From NCBI GenBank assembly GCA_035640475.1, contig DASQWC010000102.1, positions 1 to 59,102 on the forward strand: a DNA stretch of 59,102 nt, in the 5' to 3' direction. The DNA is from DASQWC01 sp035640475 (GTDB taxonomy: Bacteria; Actinomycetota; JAICYB01). The notes beneath the pieces were generated by a model that searched no databases, was not told the origin of the DNA, and worked only from the letters and a program-made list of their open reading frames with translations. The translations under genes and the position numbers were made by a program. Positions 34,436 through 43,950 of this stretch are shown here, in pieces (within the stretch, counting starts at the first letter, position 1; each line of letters opens with the position of its first letter).

Positions 34436-37400
34436 GTGACGGACCGGCCTTGTCCCTCCTGCGGCGCCGCACTGCCACCCGGCGCAAAGTTCTGTCCGTC
34501 CTGCGGCGCCTCGACCGTCCGTCTCTCCGACGAGCGACGGGTCGTCACTGTGCTCTTCGGGGACGTCGTCGGCTTCACTCCCTACTCCGAGTCCCACGAC
34601 CCCGAGCAGGTCAAGAACATGCTCGACGACTGCTTCGAGCGCCTCGCCGCCGACGTCACGTCGCACGGCGGCCGCGTCGACAAGATCGTGGGGGACGAGC
34701 TGATGGCCGTCTTCGGTGCCCCCGTCGCACACGAGGACGATCCGGAGCGTGCCGTCCGGGCCGCGCTGCAGATGCAGCGCACGCTCGAGGATCACGCCGC
34801 CGAGACCGGCTCCGACGTGAAGGTTCGCATCGGCATCAACACCGGCGAGGTGCTCGTCGGCGCCCTACGCGGCGGCTCGGACGTCACCGCGCTCGGCGAC
34901 GTCGTGAACACGGCCAAGCGTCTCCAAACAACGGCCGAGCCGGGCCAGGTCCTCGTCGGTCCCGCAACGGAGTCGTCTACAAGAAGCGTGATCTCCTACG
35001 AGCCGGCCGGCGCACTCGCACTGAGAGGCAGGGACGCACCGGTCGACGGATGGGTCGCAATTGCCGCTCTCGGACCACCCGGCTTCCGGCCGGGCCGGGC
35101 TCGGACGCGGCTGTTCGGCCGGAAGGCCGAGCTCGGAATGCTCTGGCATGCGCTGGGAACCACGGCGGCGCACAACCGCCCGCATCTCGTCCTGCTCGTC
35201 GGCGACGCCGGGGTGGGGAAGACCCGCCTCGTCGAAGAGGCGATCGACGTCGCCCAGTCCCAGCACAACGCGCTCGTGCTCGAAGGCCGCTGTCTGCCGT
35301 ACGGGGAGGCCAATCCGTGGTGGCCGGTCGCCGAAGCTCTCCGGCAGGCGTGCGGGATCGACGCGGACGACCCGGCAGAGCTCGCCACTCGGAAGTGCCG
35401 CGAAGCGATTGCCGGGCTCATCGGCGCGGCCGACGAAGGCGTCGAAGCGTCTCGCGTGGCCGACGGACTGCTGTACCTGATGGGTCACGAAGGCACGCTC
35501 AGCGATGTCGAGCCGTCGCGAGCCCGCGAGGAAGCCGTGCGTTCGGTTCAGGTCTCGCTAGCAGCGAATGCACGCCAGCGCCCGCTCGTGATCGCACTGT
35601 CGGAGATCCATTGGGCCGATCAGCTCATCCTCGATTTGATCGACACGATGTTCGAGCGGCTGCGCGGCTTGCCGATCCTGCTGCTCGCTACGGCTCGTCC
35701 GGAGCTCTACGAGCGATGGACGCCGAAGCCCGGCCGCCACGACCTCCACGTGCTGAACCTCAGTCCACTCGATCCGGAAGCGTCGACGGAGCTCGTCCGG
35801 GCGCTGCTGGAAGCGCAGCCGGCGGGCGCCGAGCTCGTCGACGTGATCGTCGAGCGCGGCGGCGGGAACCCGCTCTTCCTCGAGGAGCTCGTCGCGATCA
35901 TCGGTGAGACCGACATCTCGCAGAACCGGGAAGGCGCACCCGCCGAGCTCCCCGCGACCTTGCGCGGACTGGTGTCGGCGCGCCTCGACACGCTCGACCG
36001 GCGCGACCGCTCTTTGCTCGAAGACGCGGCTGTCGTCGGGCGCTCCGGGCCCCTCGAGGCCCTCGACGCACTCGCAGCCGCACGTGGTGAGACGTCGGGG
36101 TCCGCACTGCTGACGGCGCTGGCGGACAAGGATCTTCTCGTCGTCGAGGACGGGAGCTACGAGTTCAAGTCGGACCTCGTTCGCGACGTCGCCTACGAGA
36201 CACTCACCAAGGGGGAACGCGCGCGCCGTCACGCAGCGGTCGCCCAATGGCTCGCCGAGTACTCCCAGCGCACCGAGCGTGAGCAGGAGCACCTCGAGCG
36301 GATCGCGCATCACTACGCGCAGGCGGCGCAGCTCGTCACCGACGTCGGCTCGGTGGACGGAGTGCCACCCGACATCCTCGATCAGGCGGTCGGTTGGATC
36401 GATCGGGCCGCGACGCGTGCGGAGTCGCGCGAGACGACGGCCGTCTCCGTGCATCTCCTGGATCACGCGCTGGCGCTGATCCCCAGCGCACACACGCCGC
36501 AGCGCGCGAAGTTTCTCCTCGGCCGTGCGCGCGGCCGAGCCACACTCCGCGACATGGACGGCGCACACGCCGACATCGCCGAAGCGCTGGAGATCGCCGA
36601 CTCGACCGGCGACACCGCCGTATGCGCGCAGGCGCTGACCGTCCGCGGCGACGTCGAGCAGCGCCAAGGCGACCTCGCTAGCTCAGCAGAGACGCTCGAG
36701 AAGGCCGTCGGCTACTGGAAGGAGGTCGGCGATCGGCGCGGCGAAGCCGAAGCGTTGCGCCTCTGGGGATTCACGTCGATCCACCGCGGCGAGCTCGATG
36801 CGGCCGAGCAAGCGATCTCCGACGCGCTGGAGGTCTCGCGCCTGCTCGGCGACCGCCGCGGAGAAGCGTGGGCGCTCCAGAACCTTGCGTGGGTTCCGTT
36901 CACGCGCGGCGACAACGACCTCGCCGAGCAACGGCTGCTCGCGGCGACGAACCTCTTCGAGGAGATCGGCGACTTTGGAGGCCGGTCGTGGGCGCAGGGG
37001 TTGCTCGGCTACGTCTGGTACTTCAAAGGACGACTCGCCGACGCCGGAGTCGTCGCCGAGGGCGGCGTCGAGATCACCCGTGAATCGGGCGACCGTTGGG
37101 CGCACGGCATGATGCTCAATCTCCTCGCGGCCGTCCGGCTGTGGCAGGGGAAGACCAAGGAAGCACTCGAGCGGTCGTTGCAAGGTCTGCGGTTGTTCCA
37201 GGACATGGGCGACGAGCTCGGGCTGCAATTCGCGAGCGTTGCCGTCGCGATGAGCCGCGTCTTCACCGGCCACCACGAGGACGCCTTGGCGATGGTCGAG
37301 GACTTGTTCACCAGGCCGGGGAACGCGCTCGCCGGCTTCGGGGGATTGATGACTGCCGCTGCGGTGAATTCATTTCTCGGTGACGGCGAGAAGGCCCTCG

Positions 37401-37957
37401 AGATTCTCGACAACGGAATCGGACCGACCGACGACGAAGACGTCCTAACCGCGCGCGCACTCGCTCACTTCGTCGCCGGCCACTTCAACGAGGCGTACAA
37501 CGACGCATCGAAATCGTGGGCATCCAACCCGACGGATTCGGGAGCGCGCGCGAACTATGCGTCCATGCTTTCCCTGGCGGCTGCCGGCTCCGGTCATCCC
37601 GAGGAGGCGATCACAGCGGGAGACGAGGTCGGCGGTGTCGGGGGCACGTATCTGGATCAGATCCGGGCTCACCTGGGCCGAGCCTTCGGCTACGCGCAGG
37701 TCGGCGACGACACGAGGGCCCGGACGGCTTTGGAGTCGGCCAGAAGGATCTCAGAGCCGAGCGAAGACGATTTGCACCGCTCGCTTGTCCGGCTGGCGGC
37801 GAGCATCGTCGGTGCCGTCCGCACGTGGGACGACGCAGCGCCCGTCTCGGACGCCGTCGAAGCCCTCGACCGCCTGGGCGTCGCCGGCCGGTCGTGGGAG
37901 CGCGCCTTCCGCGCGGCGGCTGCGGGCCCCGATCAGTCGTCCGGACTCTTCGCGTGA
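34436..37957 (+). CDS. Class III adenylate cyclase with zinc ribbon, AAA ATPase and TPR domains
   Basis: 1173 residues. A zinc ribbon (CPSC...CPSC, Cys6/9/20/23) leads into a class III cyclase domain. Metal Asp43 (LFGDVVGFT), Lys83 and Asp87 (VDKIVGDELMAVF), Asp155, Asn158 and Arg162 (LGDVVNTAKR) are all present; the Lys/Asp pair selects ATP, so it should make cAMP. Next is a STAND-like ATPase with Walker A GDAGVGKT (Lys about 262) and HWADQLILDLID, then about 500 residues of TPR-like repeats. Multi-domain cyclases of this kind act as signal-gated regulators. It is the only cyclase in this window. Confidence 0.9.
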   Translation: MTDRPCPSCGAALPPGAKFCPSCGASTVRLSDERRVVTVLFGDVVGFTPYSESHDPEQVKNMLDDCFERLAADVTSHGGRVDKIVGDELMAVFGAPVAHEDDPERAVRAALQMQRTLEDHAAETGSDVKVRIGINTGEVLVGALRGGSDVTALGDVVNTAKRLQTTAEPGQVLVGPATESSTRSVISYEPAGALALRGRDAPVDGWVAIAALGPPGFRPGRARTRLFGRKAELGMLWHALGTTAAHNRPHLVLLVGDAGVGKTRLVEEAIDVAQSQHNALVLEGRCLPYGEANPWWPVAEALRQACGIDADDPAELATRKCREAIAGLIGAADEGVEASRVADGLLYLMGHEGTLSDVEPSRAREEAVRSVQVSLAANARQRPLVIALSEIHWADQLILDLIDTMFERLRGLPILLLATARPELYERWTPKPGRHDLHVLNLSPLDPEASTELVRALLEAQPAGAELVDVIVERGGGNPLFLEELVAIIGETDISQNREGAPAELPATLRGLVSARLDTLDRRDRSLLEDAAVVGRSGPLEALDALAAARGETSGSALLTALADKDLLVVEDGSYEFKSDLVRDVAYETLTKGERARRHAAVAQWLAEYSQRTEREQEHLERIAHHYAQAAQLVTDVGSVDGVPPDILDQAVGWIDRAATRAESRETTAVSVHLLDHALALIPSAHTPQRAKFLLGRARGRATLRDMDGAHADIAEALEIADSTGDTAVCAQALTVRGDVEQRQGDLASSAETLEKAVGYWKEVGDRRGEAEALRLWGFTSIHRGELDAAEQAISDALEVSRLLGDRRGEAWALQNLAWVPFTRGDNDLAEQRLLAATNLFEEIGDFGGRSWAQGLLGYVWYFKGRLADAGVVAEGGVEITRESGDRWAHGMMLNLLAAVRLWQGKTKEALERSLQGLRLFQDMGDELGLQFASVAVAMSRVFTGHHEDALAMVEDLFTRPGNALAGFGGLMTAAAVNSFLGDGEKALEILDNGIGPTDDEDVLTARALAHFVAGHFNEAYNDASKSWASNPTDSGARANYASMLSLAAAGSGHPEEAITAGDEVGGVGGTYLDQIRAHLGRAFGYAQVGDDTRARTALESARRISEPSEDDLHRSLVRLAASIVGAVRTWDDAAPVSDAVEALDRLGVAGRSWERAFRAAAAGPDQSSGLFA

Positions 37958-37975
37958 GGGACGGCCACGCCGTCT

Positions 37976-38401
37976 CTGCGTGAGGACGAGGCACGCAACC
38001 GCGTCGCTTCGGCGCGCGTAGCGAGGCTCGCCACAGTCCAGAGAAGCGGGCGGCCGCACCTCGTCCCGATCACGTTCGCGTTGGTGGACGACACGTTGTA
38101 CACGGCCCTCGACGCGAAGCCGAAGCGATCACGAGACCTCAGGCGGCTGCGCAACATCGAAGGGAACCCCGAGGTGGCCGTCCTGGTGGACGAGTACCAC
38201 GACGACTGGTCCCGGCTGTGGTGGTGCCGTCTCGACGGCCGCGCCCGTGTCGTCTCGGACGGCGAAAGATTCGAAATCGGGCTCCAAAGGCTGGCCGAGA
38301 AGTATCGGCAGTATCGTGATGACCCGCCGGCCGGCCCCGTGATCGTCGTCGACGTGACCGCGGTGTCCGGTTGGAGCGCTGCGATCGAGGGGAGAGGCTG
38401 A
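37976..38401 (+). CDS. PPOX-class (pyridoxamine phosphate oxidase fold) F420/FMN-dependent protein, probable CTG start
   Basis: About 141 residues of split-barrel flavoprotein fold. The family N-terminus (ARVARLATVQRSGRPHLVPITFAL) is encoded in frame from about 37979 but is preceded only by CTG 37976. The first TTG (38081) falls after this conserved strand. Downstream KPKRSRDLRRLRNIEGNPEVAVLVDEYHDDW is typical of the F420-binding PPOX subgroup. The stop shares one base with the next ATG. Substrate unknown. Confidence 0.75.
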   Translation: MREDEARNRVASARVARLATVQRSGRPHLVPITFALVDDTLYTALDAKPKRSRDLRRLRNIEGNPEVAVLVDEYHDDWSRLWWCRLDGRARVVSDGERFEIGLQRLAEKYRQYRDDPPAGPVIVVDVTAVSGWSAAIEGRG

Positions 38402-40236
38402 TGGCCTTGCCGGACCTGATTCCGCTCGAAGTCCTGCATGGGAACCCGACGAAGCTGACTCCCCAGATATCACCGGACGGGACACGAATGGCATACATCG
38501 CGCCGGTGGACGGCGTCCTCAACGTCTGGGTGGGAACGATCGGGAAAGACGACTATGCACCGGTCACGCAGGACACCGACCGAGGGATCCAGGCCTACGG
38601 CTGGACAAACGACAACCGCCACCTGCTCTACATCCAGGATCAGGCCGGCGACGAGAACTGGCGCGTCTATACCGTCGACCTCGAGGACGGATCCATCGTC
38701 GACAGGACGCCGTTCGAAGGCGTTCACGCGCTCGTCCTCGGCGGGCGCAAGCAACACCCCAACGAGCTCCTCATCGGACTCAACAAGGACAACCCGCAGC
38801 TCCACGACGTCTATCACCTCGATCTGGCAACGGGTGAGTTGCGCAAGGTTGCGGAGAACCCGGGCTTTGCCGGCTGGGTTCCCGACTTCCACCTCAAGGT
38901 GCGCGGAGCGCTCGCCCCGCAAGAGGACGGGGGATTCACGCTCCTCGTGAGGGACGACGAGGAGGGCGATTGGCGTCCGCTCGTCACGTTCGAGTCCGAC
39001 GACGCGATGGGGAGCCGGCCGATCGGATTCACACGCGACGGTGACGGCCTGTTTCTTTGCAGCTCGGTCGGCGCCAACGCGGCACGGCTCGTGCGCATGA
39101 ACATCGCGGACGGCCATACCGAAGTGATCGCCGAGGATCCGACCTACGACGTCGTATCGGCGACCCTCGACCTGGATACTCGCGAGCCGCAGCTGGCGGC
39201 CGTTCAGAAGGAGCGGCTCGAATGGATCGTCCTCGATCCGTCGATCTCCGAGGACGTCGCCGCCGTGCGCCAGATCCACACGGGCGACTTCGGCGTCATC
39301 GGGCGCGACCATGCCGACCGAATCTGGCTCGTGTCCTTCAACGACGACGCCGGCCCGGTGAAGTTCTACGCGTTCGATCGGGAAACCAAGTCGTCGACAT
39401 TCCTGTTCGACCATCGTCCGGATCTCAACGACTACACGCTGGCTCCGATGGAGCCCTTCAGCATCAAGGCACGAGACGGACTCGAGCTCAACGGATACGT
39501 GAGCTTCCCCGTCGGTATAACACGCGCCGGGCTCCCGACGGTGCTGAACGTCCACGGCGGGCCGTGGCACCGGGACGCATGGGGCTTCGATCCCGAAGTC
39601 CAATGGCTCGCCAACCGCGGTTACCTCTGTGCGCAGGTGAACTTCCGCGGATCGACCGGCTACGGCAAGGAGTTCGTCAACGCCGGCGATCGCGAGTGGG
39701 GCGGGAGGATGCACGACGATCTCGTCGACACCGTCAACTGGCTGATCGACCAGGGATATGCGGACCCGAAGCGCGTCGCGGTCTTCGGGTGGTCCTACGG
39801 CGGATACTCGGCCCTCGTCGGCGCCACGTTCACACCCGAGCTGTTCGCGTGCGCCGTCGCCGGTGTCGGCCCGTCCAATCTCAAGACCTTCATCGAGACG
39901 GTGCCGCCGTATTGGCAGCCGGAGATCAAGATGCTCCACAAGCGCGTGGGGAACCCGGAGATCGATGAAGAGTTCCTGTGGGCGCGCTCACCACTGGCGA
40001 AGGTCGACAACATCAGCATTCCGCTCTTCATCGCGCACGGCGCGAACGACCCGCGAGTGAAGCTCTCGGAGACCGAGCAGATCGTCCAAGCGATGGAAGC
40101 GAAGGGCATCGCACACGAGCTCATGGTCATGGACGACGAAGGCCACGGCTTCGCCAAGCCTCAGAACCGGCTGACGTTCTACCGAGCTGCCGAGCGCTTC
40201 CTCGCGGAGCACCTCGGTGGCCGCGTGGAGGAGTAG
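38401..40236 (+). CDS. S9 family (prolyl oligopeptidase/acylaminoacyl peptidase) serine peptidase
   Basis: 611 residues: an N-terminal beta-propeller (repeats such as SPDGTRMAYIAPVDG) and a C-terminal alpha/beta hydrolase. The triad reads Ser465 (GWSYGGYS), Asp550 (HGANDPRV) and His582 (DEGHGF). No signal peptide, so probably a cytoplasmic peptide-trimming enzyme. ATG 38401 overlaps the PPOX stop by one base. Peptide clearance downstream of a proteasome is a reasonable but unproven role. Confidence 0.92.
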   Translation: MALPDLIPLEVLHGNPTKLTPQISPDGTRMAYIAPVDGVLNVWVGTIGKDDYAPVTQDTDRGIQAYGWTNDNRHLLYIQDQAGDENWRVYTVDLEDGSIVDRTPFEGVHALVLGGRKQHPNELLIGLNKDNPQLHDVYHLDLATGELRKVAENPGFAGWVPDFHLKVRGALAPQEDGGFTLLVRDDEEGDWRPLVTFESDDAMGSRPIGFTRDGDGLFLCSSVGANAARLVRMNIADGHTEVIAEDPTYDVVSATLDLDTREPQLAAVQKERLEWIVLDPSISEDVAAVRQIHTGDFGVIGRDHADRIWLVSFNDDAGPVKFYAFDRETKSSTFLFDHRPDLNDYTLAPMEPFSIKARDGLELNGYVSFPVGITRAGLPTVLNVHGGPWHRDAWGFDPEVQWLANRGYLCAQVNFRGSTGYGKEFVNAGDREWGGRMHDDLVDTVNWLIDQGYADPKRVAVFGWSYGGYSALVGATFTPELFACAVAGVGPSNLKTFIETVPPYWQPEIKMLHKRVGNPEIDEEFLWARSPLAKVDNISIPLFIAHGANDPRVKLSETEQIVQAMEAKGIAHELMVMDDEGHGFAKPQNRLTFYRAAERFLAEHLGGRVEE

Positions 40237-40242
40237 CTGCCG

Positions 40243-40629
40243 ATGTCCGACCCCATCGTCTACGTCGACAGGTCGCAGATCCGCGCCGGGAAGATCGACG
40301 AAGTGAAGGCGGCGATGAAGGAACTGACCGAGTTCGCGGACGCAAACGAGCCCCAACTCATCTCCTATGGCTTCTTCCTCGCCGAAGATGAAACGCGAAT
40401 GACTTGCATCGCCGTCCATCCCGATTCGGCGTCGCTCGGGTTTCATATGGACGTCGCGGGTCCCGTGTTTCGGAAGTTCAGAGGGCTCATCGACATGGAG
40501 AGAATCGACGTTTACGGTCCTGTGCACGGCGAGCTCATCGACGTCGTGAAGCAAAAGGCGGAGATGCTCGGGAGGGGGAATGTGATCATTCATCACCGCC
40601 ACGTCGGGTTCTCCCGGTTCGCAGATTAG
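40243..40629 (+). CDS. Small dimeric alpha+beta-barrel-like protein (ABM type)
   Basis: 128 residues resembling antibiotic-biosynthesis-monooxygenase-like barrels (IVYVDRSQIRAGKIDEVKAAMKELTEFADANEPQ at the start, then FHMDVAGPVFRKFRGLID). Six nt after the peptidase gene, so in the same transcript. No catalytic residues can be assigned. Its end overlaps the convergent MFS gene by 4 nt. Confidence 0.65.
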   Translation: MSDPIVYVDRSQIRAGKIDEVKAAMKELTEFADANEPQLISYGFFLAEDETRMTCIAVHPDSASLGFHMDVAGPVFRKFRGLIDMERIDVYGPVHGELIDVVKQKAEMLGRGNVIIHHRHVGFSRFAD

Positions 40630-41894
40630 AGCTCCGTTACCGGCTCGGCTCCCGGCCCGGACGGCAGCGGCTCCAAGTCGACCGGCACGGGCGTGCCGGC
40701 GGATGGGCGAACCACATCCCGAGCGAAGAACGGCAGCGCCAGTGCCTGCAGGATGCCGGACGTGACGAGCGCCGCCGGAATCGACACCAGACGGCCGATC
40801 AGGCCGAGCGGGAACCCGGACGCGATCTCACCGATTGAGTGGCTTTGTCCTTCCAATGAGATCACCGTTGCCCGAACGGCGGGACTCGAGTGCCGCACGA
40901 TCCACACGACGATCGTCGGGTGGAGGACGTTCCGGCAGATGCGGACCGCCCAATAGGCGCCGACCGCGAGCGCAAAGGCAGGCGCAAGACCGAACACGGC
41001 CGACCCTCCGGCAATGCCGGCGATCAGTACAACGGCGGTCGTCGCCAGTGCGCGATCGCTCTCGCGCTCGACGAACCGCCGTGAATAGCCGAGTGCCGCA
41101 ACGCTGAGCGCCGTCGCCACACCGCCGACGATGGCAAACCAGTAGAGCTGCGAGATCGACCCGAGGCCCGGGAGCTCGAAGTCCGTGTAGAGATGCGCCT
41201 CCCAAAGCCGGTCCAGACCCTCGCTCGCCGCACCTGTGAGAAAGGTCGCGCCGAGGATGAGCAGCAGCACCCGATTGCGCCGGACGGCCGTCGCCCCGGC
41301 CCGGAAGGTCGATGTCACCGCGGCGAGCCGGCTCGCGTGCTCGCCGCGGACGAATCCCGTCTCGCGCATGAGTGCGATGAGCAAAACACCGAGCGCGACG
41401 TGTGATGCACCTGCCACAAGGATCGGGATGTTGAGCCCGACGGTCGCGAGCCCGGCGCCGACAAACCCACCGACGATCACAAACACGAGGTTCGATTGCT
41501 GTCCGCGCACGATCGCCCGACCCGCCGCCTTGTCGCCGATCTCGCCGGCGACCCACGCTTCCGAGGCGCCCGAGAAGAACGTCCACCCCGAACCGAGCAT
41601 CGCCTGCGCGAGCATGATCGGCCACAGGGCGGCGATCGACCCCTCGAGGAGCCACCCGGCTCCCATGACGAAAGCGCCGATGATGCACGACAGGCGCCGG
41701 CTGTACACGTCGGCGACGACGCCTGTCGGGACTTCGCTGACGAAATAGGCGACCTCGAGCGCCGTCCCGGCCAGCACGAGCTCGAGGGGGCCGAAGCCGG
41801 CTTGCTCGATGCGATAGATGGGCGCCGTGACGATCAGGCCCAGCCCGAGGCCGCGGACTCCCTCGAGCATCAGATACACGTGATAGGGATTCAT
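40626..41894 (-). CDS. MFS transporter
   Basis: 422 residues with about twelve hydrophobic segments. The motif A-like loop GVVADVYSRRLSCIIG lies between segments 2 and 3. Efflux or uptake cannot be decided. ATG 41894 (MNPYHVYLMLEG) is chosen; an upstream in-frame start would add a Gly/Pro/Arg stretch encoded by the GC-rich palindromic repeats, which is unlikely to be translated. Confidence 0.85.
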   Translation of the reverse strand: MNPYHVYLMLEGVRGLGLGLIVTAPIYRIEQAGFGPLELVLAGTALEVAYFVSEVPTGVVADVYSRRLSCIIGAFVMGAGWLLEGSIAALWPIMLAQAMLGSGWTFFSGASEAWVAGEIGDKAAGRAIVRGQQSNLVFVIVGGFVGAGLATVGLNIPILVAGASHVALGVLLIALMRETGFVRGEHASRLAAVTSTFRAGATAVRRNRVLLLILGATFLTGAASEGLDRLWEAHLYTDFELPGLGSISQLYWFAIVGGVATALSVAALGYSRRFVERESDRALATTAVVLIAGIAGGSAVFGLAPAFALAVGAYWAVRICRNVLHPTIVVWIVRHSSPAVRATVISLEGQSHSIGEIASGFPLGLIGRLVSIPAALVTSGILQALALPFFARDVVRPSAGTPVPVDLEPLPSGPGAEPVTEL

Positions 41895-41895
41895 C

Positions 41896-41947
41896 GGACC
41901 GGGGGCCCTGCACCCCCCGGCGGGACCGGGGGCGCAGCGCCCCCCGG
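41896..41947. repeat. Two tandem GC-rich palindromic units
   Basis: Two 25-bp units (41896-41920 and 41923-41947) each read GGACCGGGGG...CCCCCCGG and differ only in the central 7 bases. Each can fold into a GC hairpin. They sit in the upstream region of the MFS gene, which lacks a visible ribosome site. Confidence 0.6.
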
Positions 41948-42031
41948 ACCCCCCGCGTCCCACGAATTAGCTTCGCTCATTCGTGCAGGTCAGAGGCCGA
42001 AATTGTCTCCGGACGTGTCGGTCGCGGCTCC

Positions 42032-42037
42032 TATGAT
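42032..42037 (+). promoter_or_regulatory. -10 element for leaderless nurA
   Basis: TATGAT followed by 6 nt and GTG 42044. Confidence 0.55.
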
Positions 42038-42043
42038 GCCTGC

Positions 42044-43255
42044 GTGCTGGATCTGGTTGCTGTGGCCGGTCAACTCAGGCGTATGGGAGCGGGCCTGGCC
42101 TCGCTCGCCCAGGAGACCGCGCCGCGCCTCGCCCAAGCCCTCGCGGCATGGGAGCGCGCCGCCGCCATGGGCCCCGCCCTGCGCGACCGTGTCCTGCAGG
42201 CCAGGACGAGCTGGCTGGTTGCCGAGCCGCTCGAAGCGCTGGCCGCCTATCCGATCGAGCCGATCACCGACTACCGCGTCGTCGCCGCCGACGGGTCCCA
42301 GATCATGCCCGACCGTCACGAGCACCTTTCGTGCTTCCTCGTCAACGTCGGCGTCGTCGACATCTCCTATCCGGACGCGACGGCCACACTCGGCTCCCGT
42401 CCCGAGATCTTCTGGGCACCCGAGGACGTTTACCCGCTCGTCGGCGGTATCCGCCAGGAAGCCGACCCGCGTGTCGTCGGCGCGCGACGCTTCGCGGCGG
42501 AGTGCGACACGCTTCGCGACGCACTTTCGCCGGATCAGACGAAAACGATCGCGCTCGTCGACGGAACGCTGTTGCTGTGGTGGCTCGACCCCGAGCCCGA
42601 CCGCTTGCGCGCACTCGGGCCCGACGACCTGAAGACCCAGACGTTCGAAGCGTATGCCTCCTTTGCCAAGACGGCGGCCGACACGGGTGCGCTGGCCGGC
42701 GGATATCTGTCTTCGCCGCGCACGACCGACGTCGTCTCGATGCTCAAGGTCGTCATGTGCACGGAGGACCCCGTGGACTGCGACCGCTGCCCGTACGACG
42801 CCGGGGCGAAGAGCTGGCACGCGCAGTTGGAGATCACCGGCGCATCGCTGCTCCCGGTGCCGAGCAAGCCGTGCGAAGAGGCCGACCCGGTGAGCGATGC
42901 CGCGCTGCACTGGTCGCTCCTCGCAGCGGGGGAGCGCTCGGCCCGGTTCCGCTCTCACGCGAAGATCGCCAATGCATACGACGCACCGATCGATTTCGTC
43001 TACGTCAACGTCGGACGCGAGATCGCGCGCCTCGAATTCCCGGCATGGACGACCCCGAGAGGACTGGCCACGCTGTGCGGCGCGGTCATCGACCAGTGCG
43101 AGAAGGGGATGGGGTACCCGGTCGCCCTCAGCGAAGCACACGAGCAGGCGGTCGTCCGGGCAGGTGACCGGCGCGCGTTCGTCGATCTCGTTCGTCGTCA
43201 GGGAGTGTCACGGCCCAGCGCCAAACTGGCGCTCAAGCGAGCGAGCGTTCTCTAG
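42044..43255 (+). CDS. nurA: NurA-domain nuclease
   Basis: 403 residues of the NurA 5'-3' nuclease family, which works with the HerA translocase to resect DNA ends. The first metal Asp is in RVVAADGSQI (Asp83), the second in IALVDGTLLLWWL (Asp173), and later conserved parts include FVYVNVGREIARLEFP and CEKGMGYPVALSEAHEQAVV. Only partial likeness to archaeal NurA is expected in bacteria, but the herA gene two genes on supports the assignment. Confidence 0.85.
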   Translation: MLDLVAVAGQLRRMGAGLASLAQETAPRLAQALAAWERAAAMGPALRDRVLQARTSWLVAEPLEALAAYPIEPITDYRVVAADGSQIMPDRHEHLSCFLVNVGVVDISYPDATATLGSRPEIFWAPEDVYPLVGGIRQEADPRVVGARRFAAECDTLRDALSPDQTKTIALVDGTLLLWWLDPEPDRLRALGPDDLKTQTFEAYASFAKTAADTGALAGGYLSSPRTTDVVSMLKVVMCTEDPVDCDRCPYDAGAKSWHAQLEITGASLLPVPSKPCEEADPVSDAALHWSLLAAGERSARFRSHAKIANAYDAPIDFVYVNVGREIARLEFPAWTTPRGLATLCGAVIDQCEKGMGYPVALSEAHEQAVVRAGDRRAFVDLVRRQGVSRPSAKLALKRASVL

Positions 43256-43302
43256 CTGCGCGCTCGGCCACGTCGCAGCGGAGCAGAGACGCAGGAGGCT
43301 CA

Positions 43303-43950
43303 ATGGCAACGCATCCGAAGAGCTTGGATCCGCAGCCTGCGCGGCTCGGCGAGATCGTCGAAGCGTCGACGACCCGGCTACGGGCGGTCGCGCCGCGCAC
43401 GTTTTCGGCTCCCTCGTTCGGCTCCTTCGTAAAGACGTCGGACGGCTCCCGCACGACCTACGGGGTCGTCGCACATGTCGAGCACGCATCTGTCGATCCG
43501 TCCCGCAAGGCCATCCCGCTCGGCCGGTCGTGGGACGAGCTCGAGCGTGAGCAGCCGCAGGTGCTCGACCTGCTGACAACGGAGTTCGACGCGATGTGTG
43601 TTGCCTTCGCCGACGACAGCGGCGGCATCCGCCCGTACCTTCCTCCGGTGCCGCCCCGCGTGCACGATTTCGTCACGGCTTGCGAGCCACCCGAGATCAT
43701 CGAGCTGACCGAAGACCTGTCGTTCATCCGGACGCTTGCCGCCACCGGGCTCCCGGTCGCCGCCGAGCTCGTCGCAGCGTCCATCAGAGATGCCGCCTCA
43801 CACCGCACCGATCTGCGTGCGTTCCTCATCCGGGCCGGACGCGAAGTCGCCGACCTCTACCGCCAGGACTACGAGCAAGCCAGCGCGATCATTCGGCGCT
43901 TCGGTCTGGATGCGGCCGCGGCCCCGAAGAAGAGGGCGAAGTCCCGATGA
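43303..43950 (+). CDS. HAS-barrel-like HerA-associated protein
   Basis: 215 residues between nurA and herA. The N-terminal half (LGEIVEASTTRLRAVAPRTFSAPSFGSFVKTSDGSRTTYGVVAHVEH) has the beta-rich pattern and Gly-Val-Val strand of HAS-barrel domains, which in other organisms form the N-terminal part of HerA. The C-terminal half is helical with a basic tail. AGGAGG precedes ATG 43303. Its herA overlap is 4 nt. Assignment to HAS barrels is by pattern and context only. Confidence 0.6.
   Translation: MATHPKSLDPQPARLGEIVEASTTRLRAVAPRTFSAPSFGSFVKTSDGSRTTYGVVAHVEHASVDPSRKAIPLGRSWDELEREQPQVLDLLTTEFDAMCVAFADDSGGIRPYLPPVPPRVHDFVTACEPPEIIELTEDLSFIRTLAATGLPVAAELVAASIRDAASHRTDLRAFLIRAGREVADLYRQDYEQASAIIRRFGLDAAAAPKKRAKSR

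Noticed and set aside
41895..41963. Longer N-terminus of the MFS transporter
   Set aside because: The added residues are Gly/Pro/Arg encoded by the tandem palindromes and precede a natural start (MNPYHVYLML).
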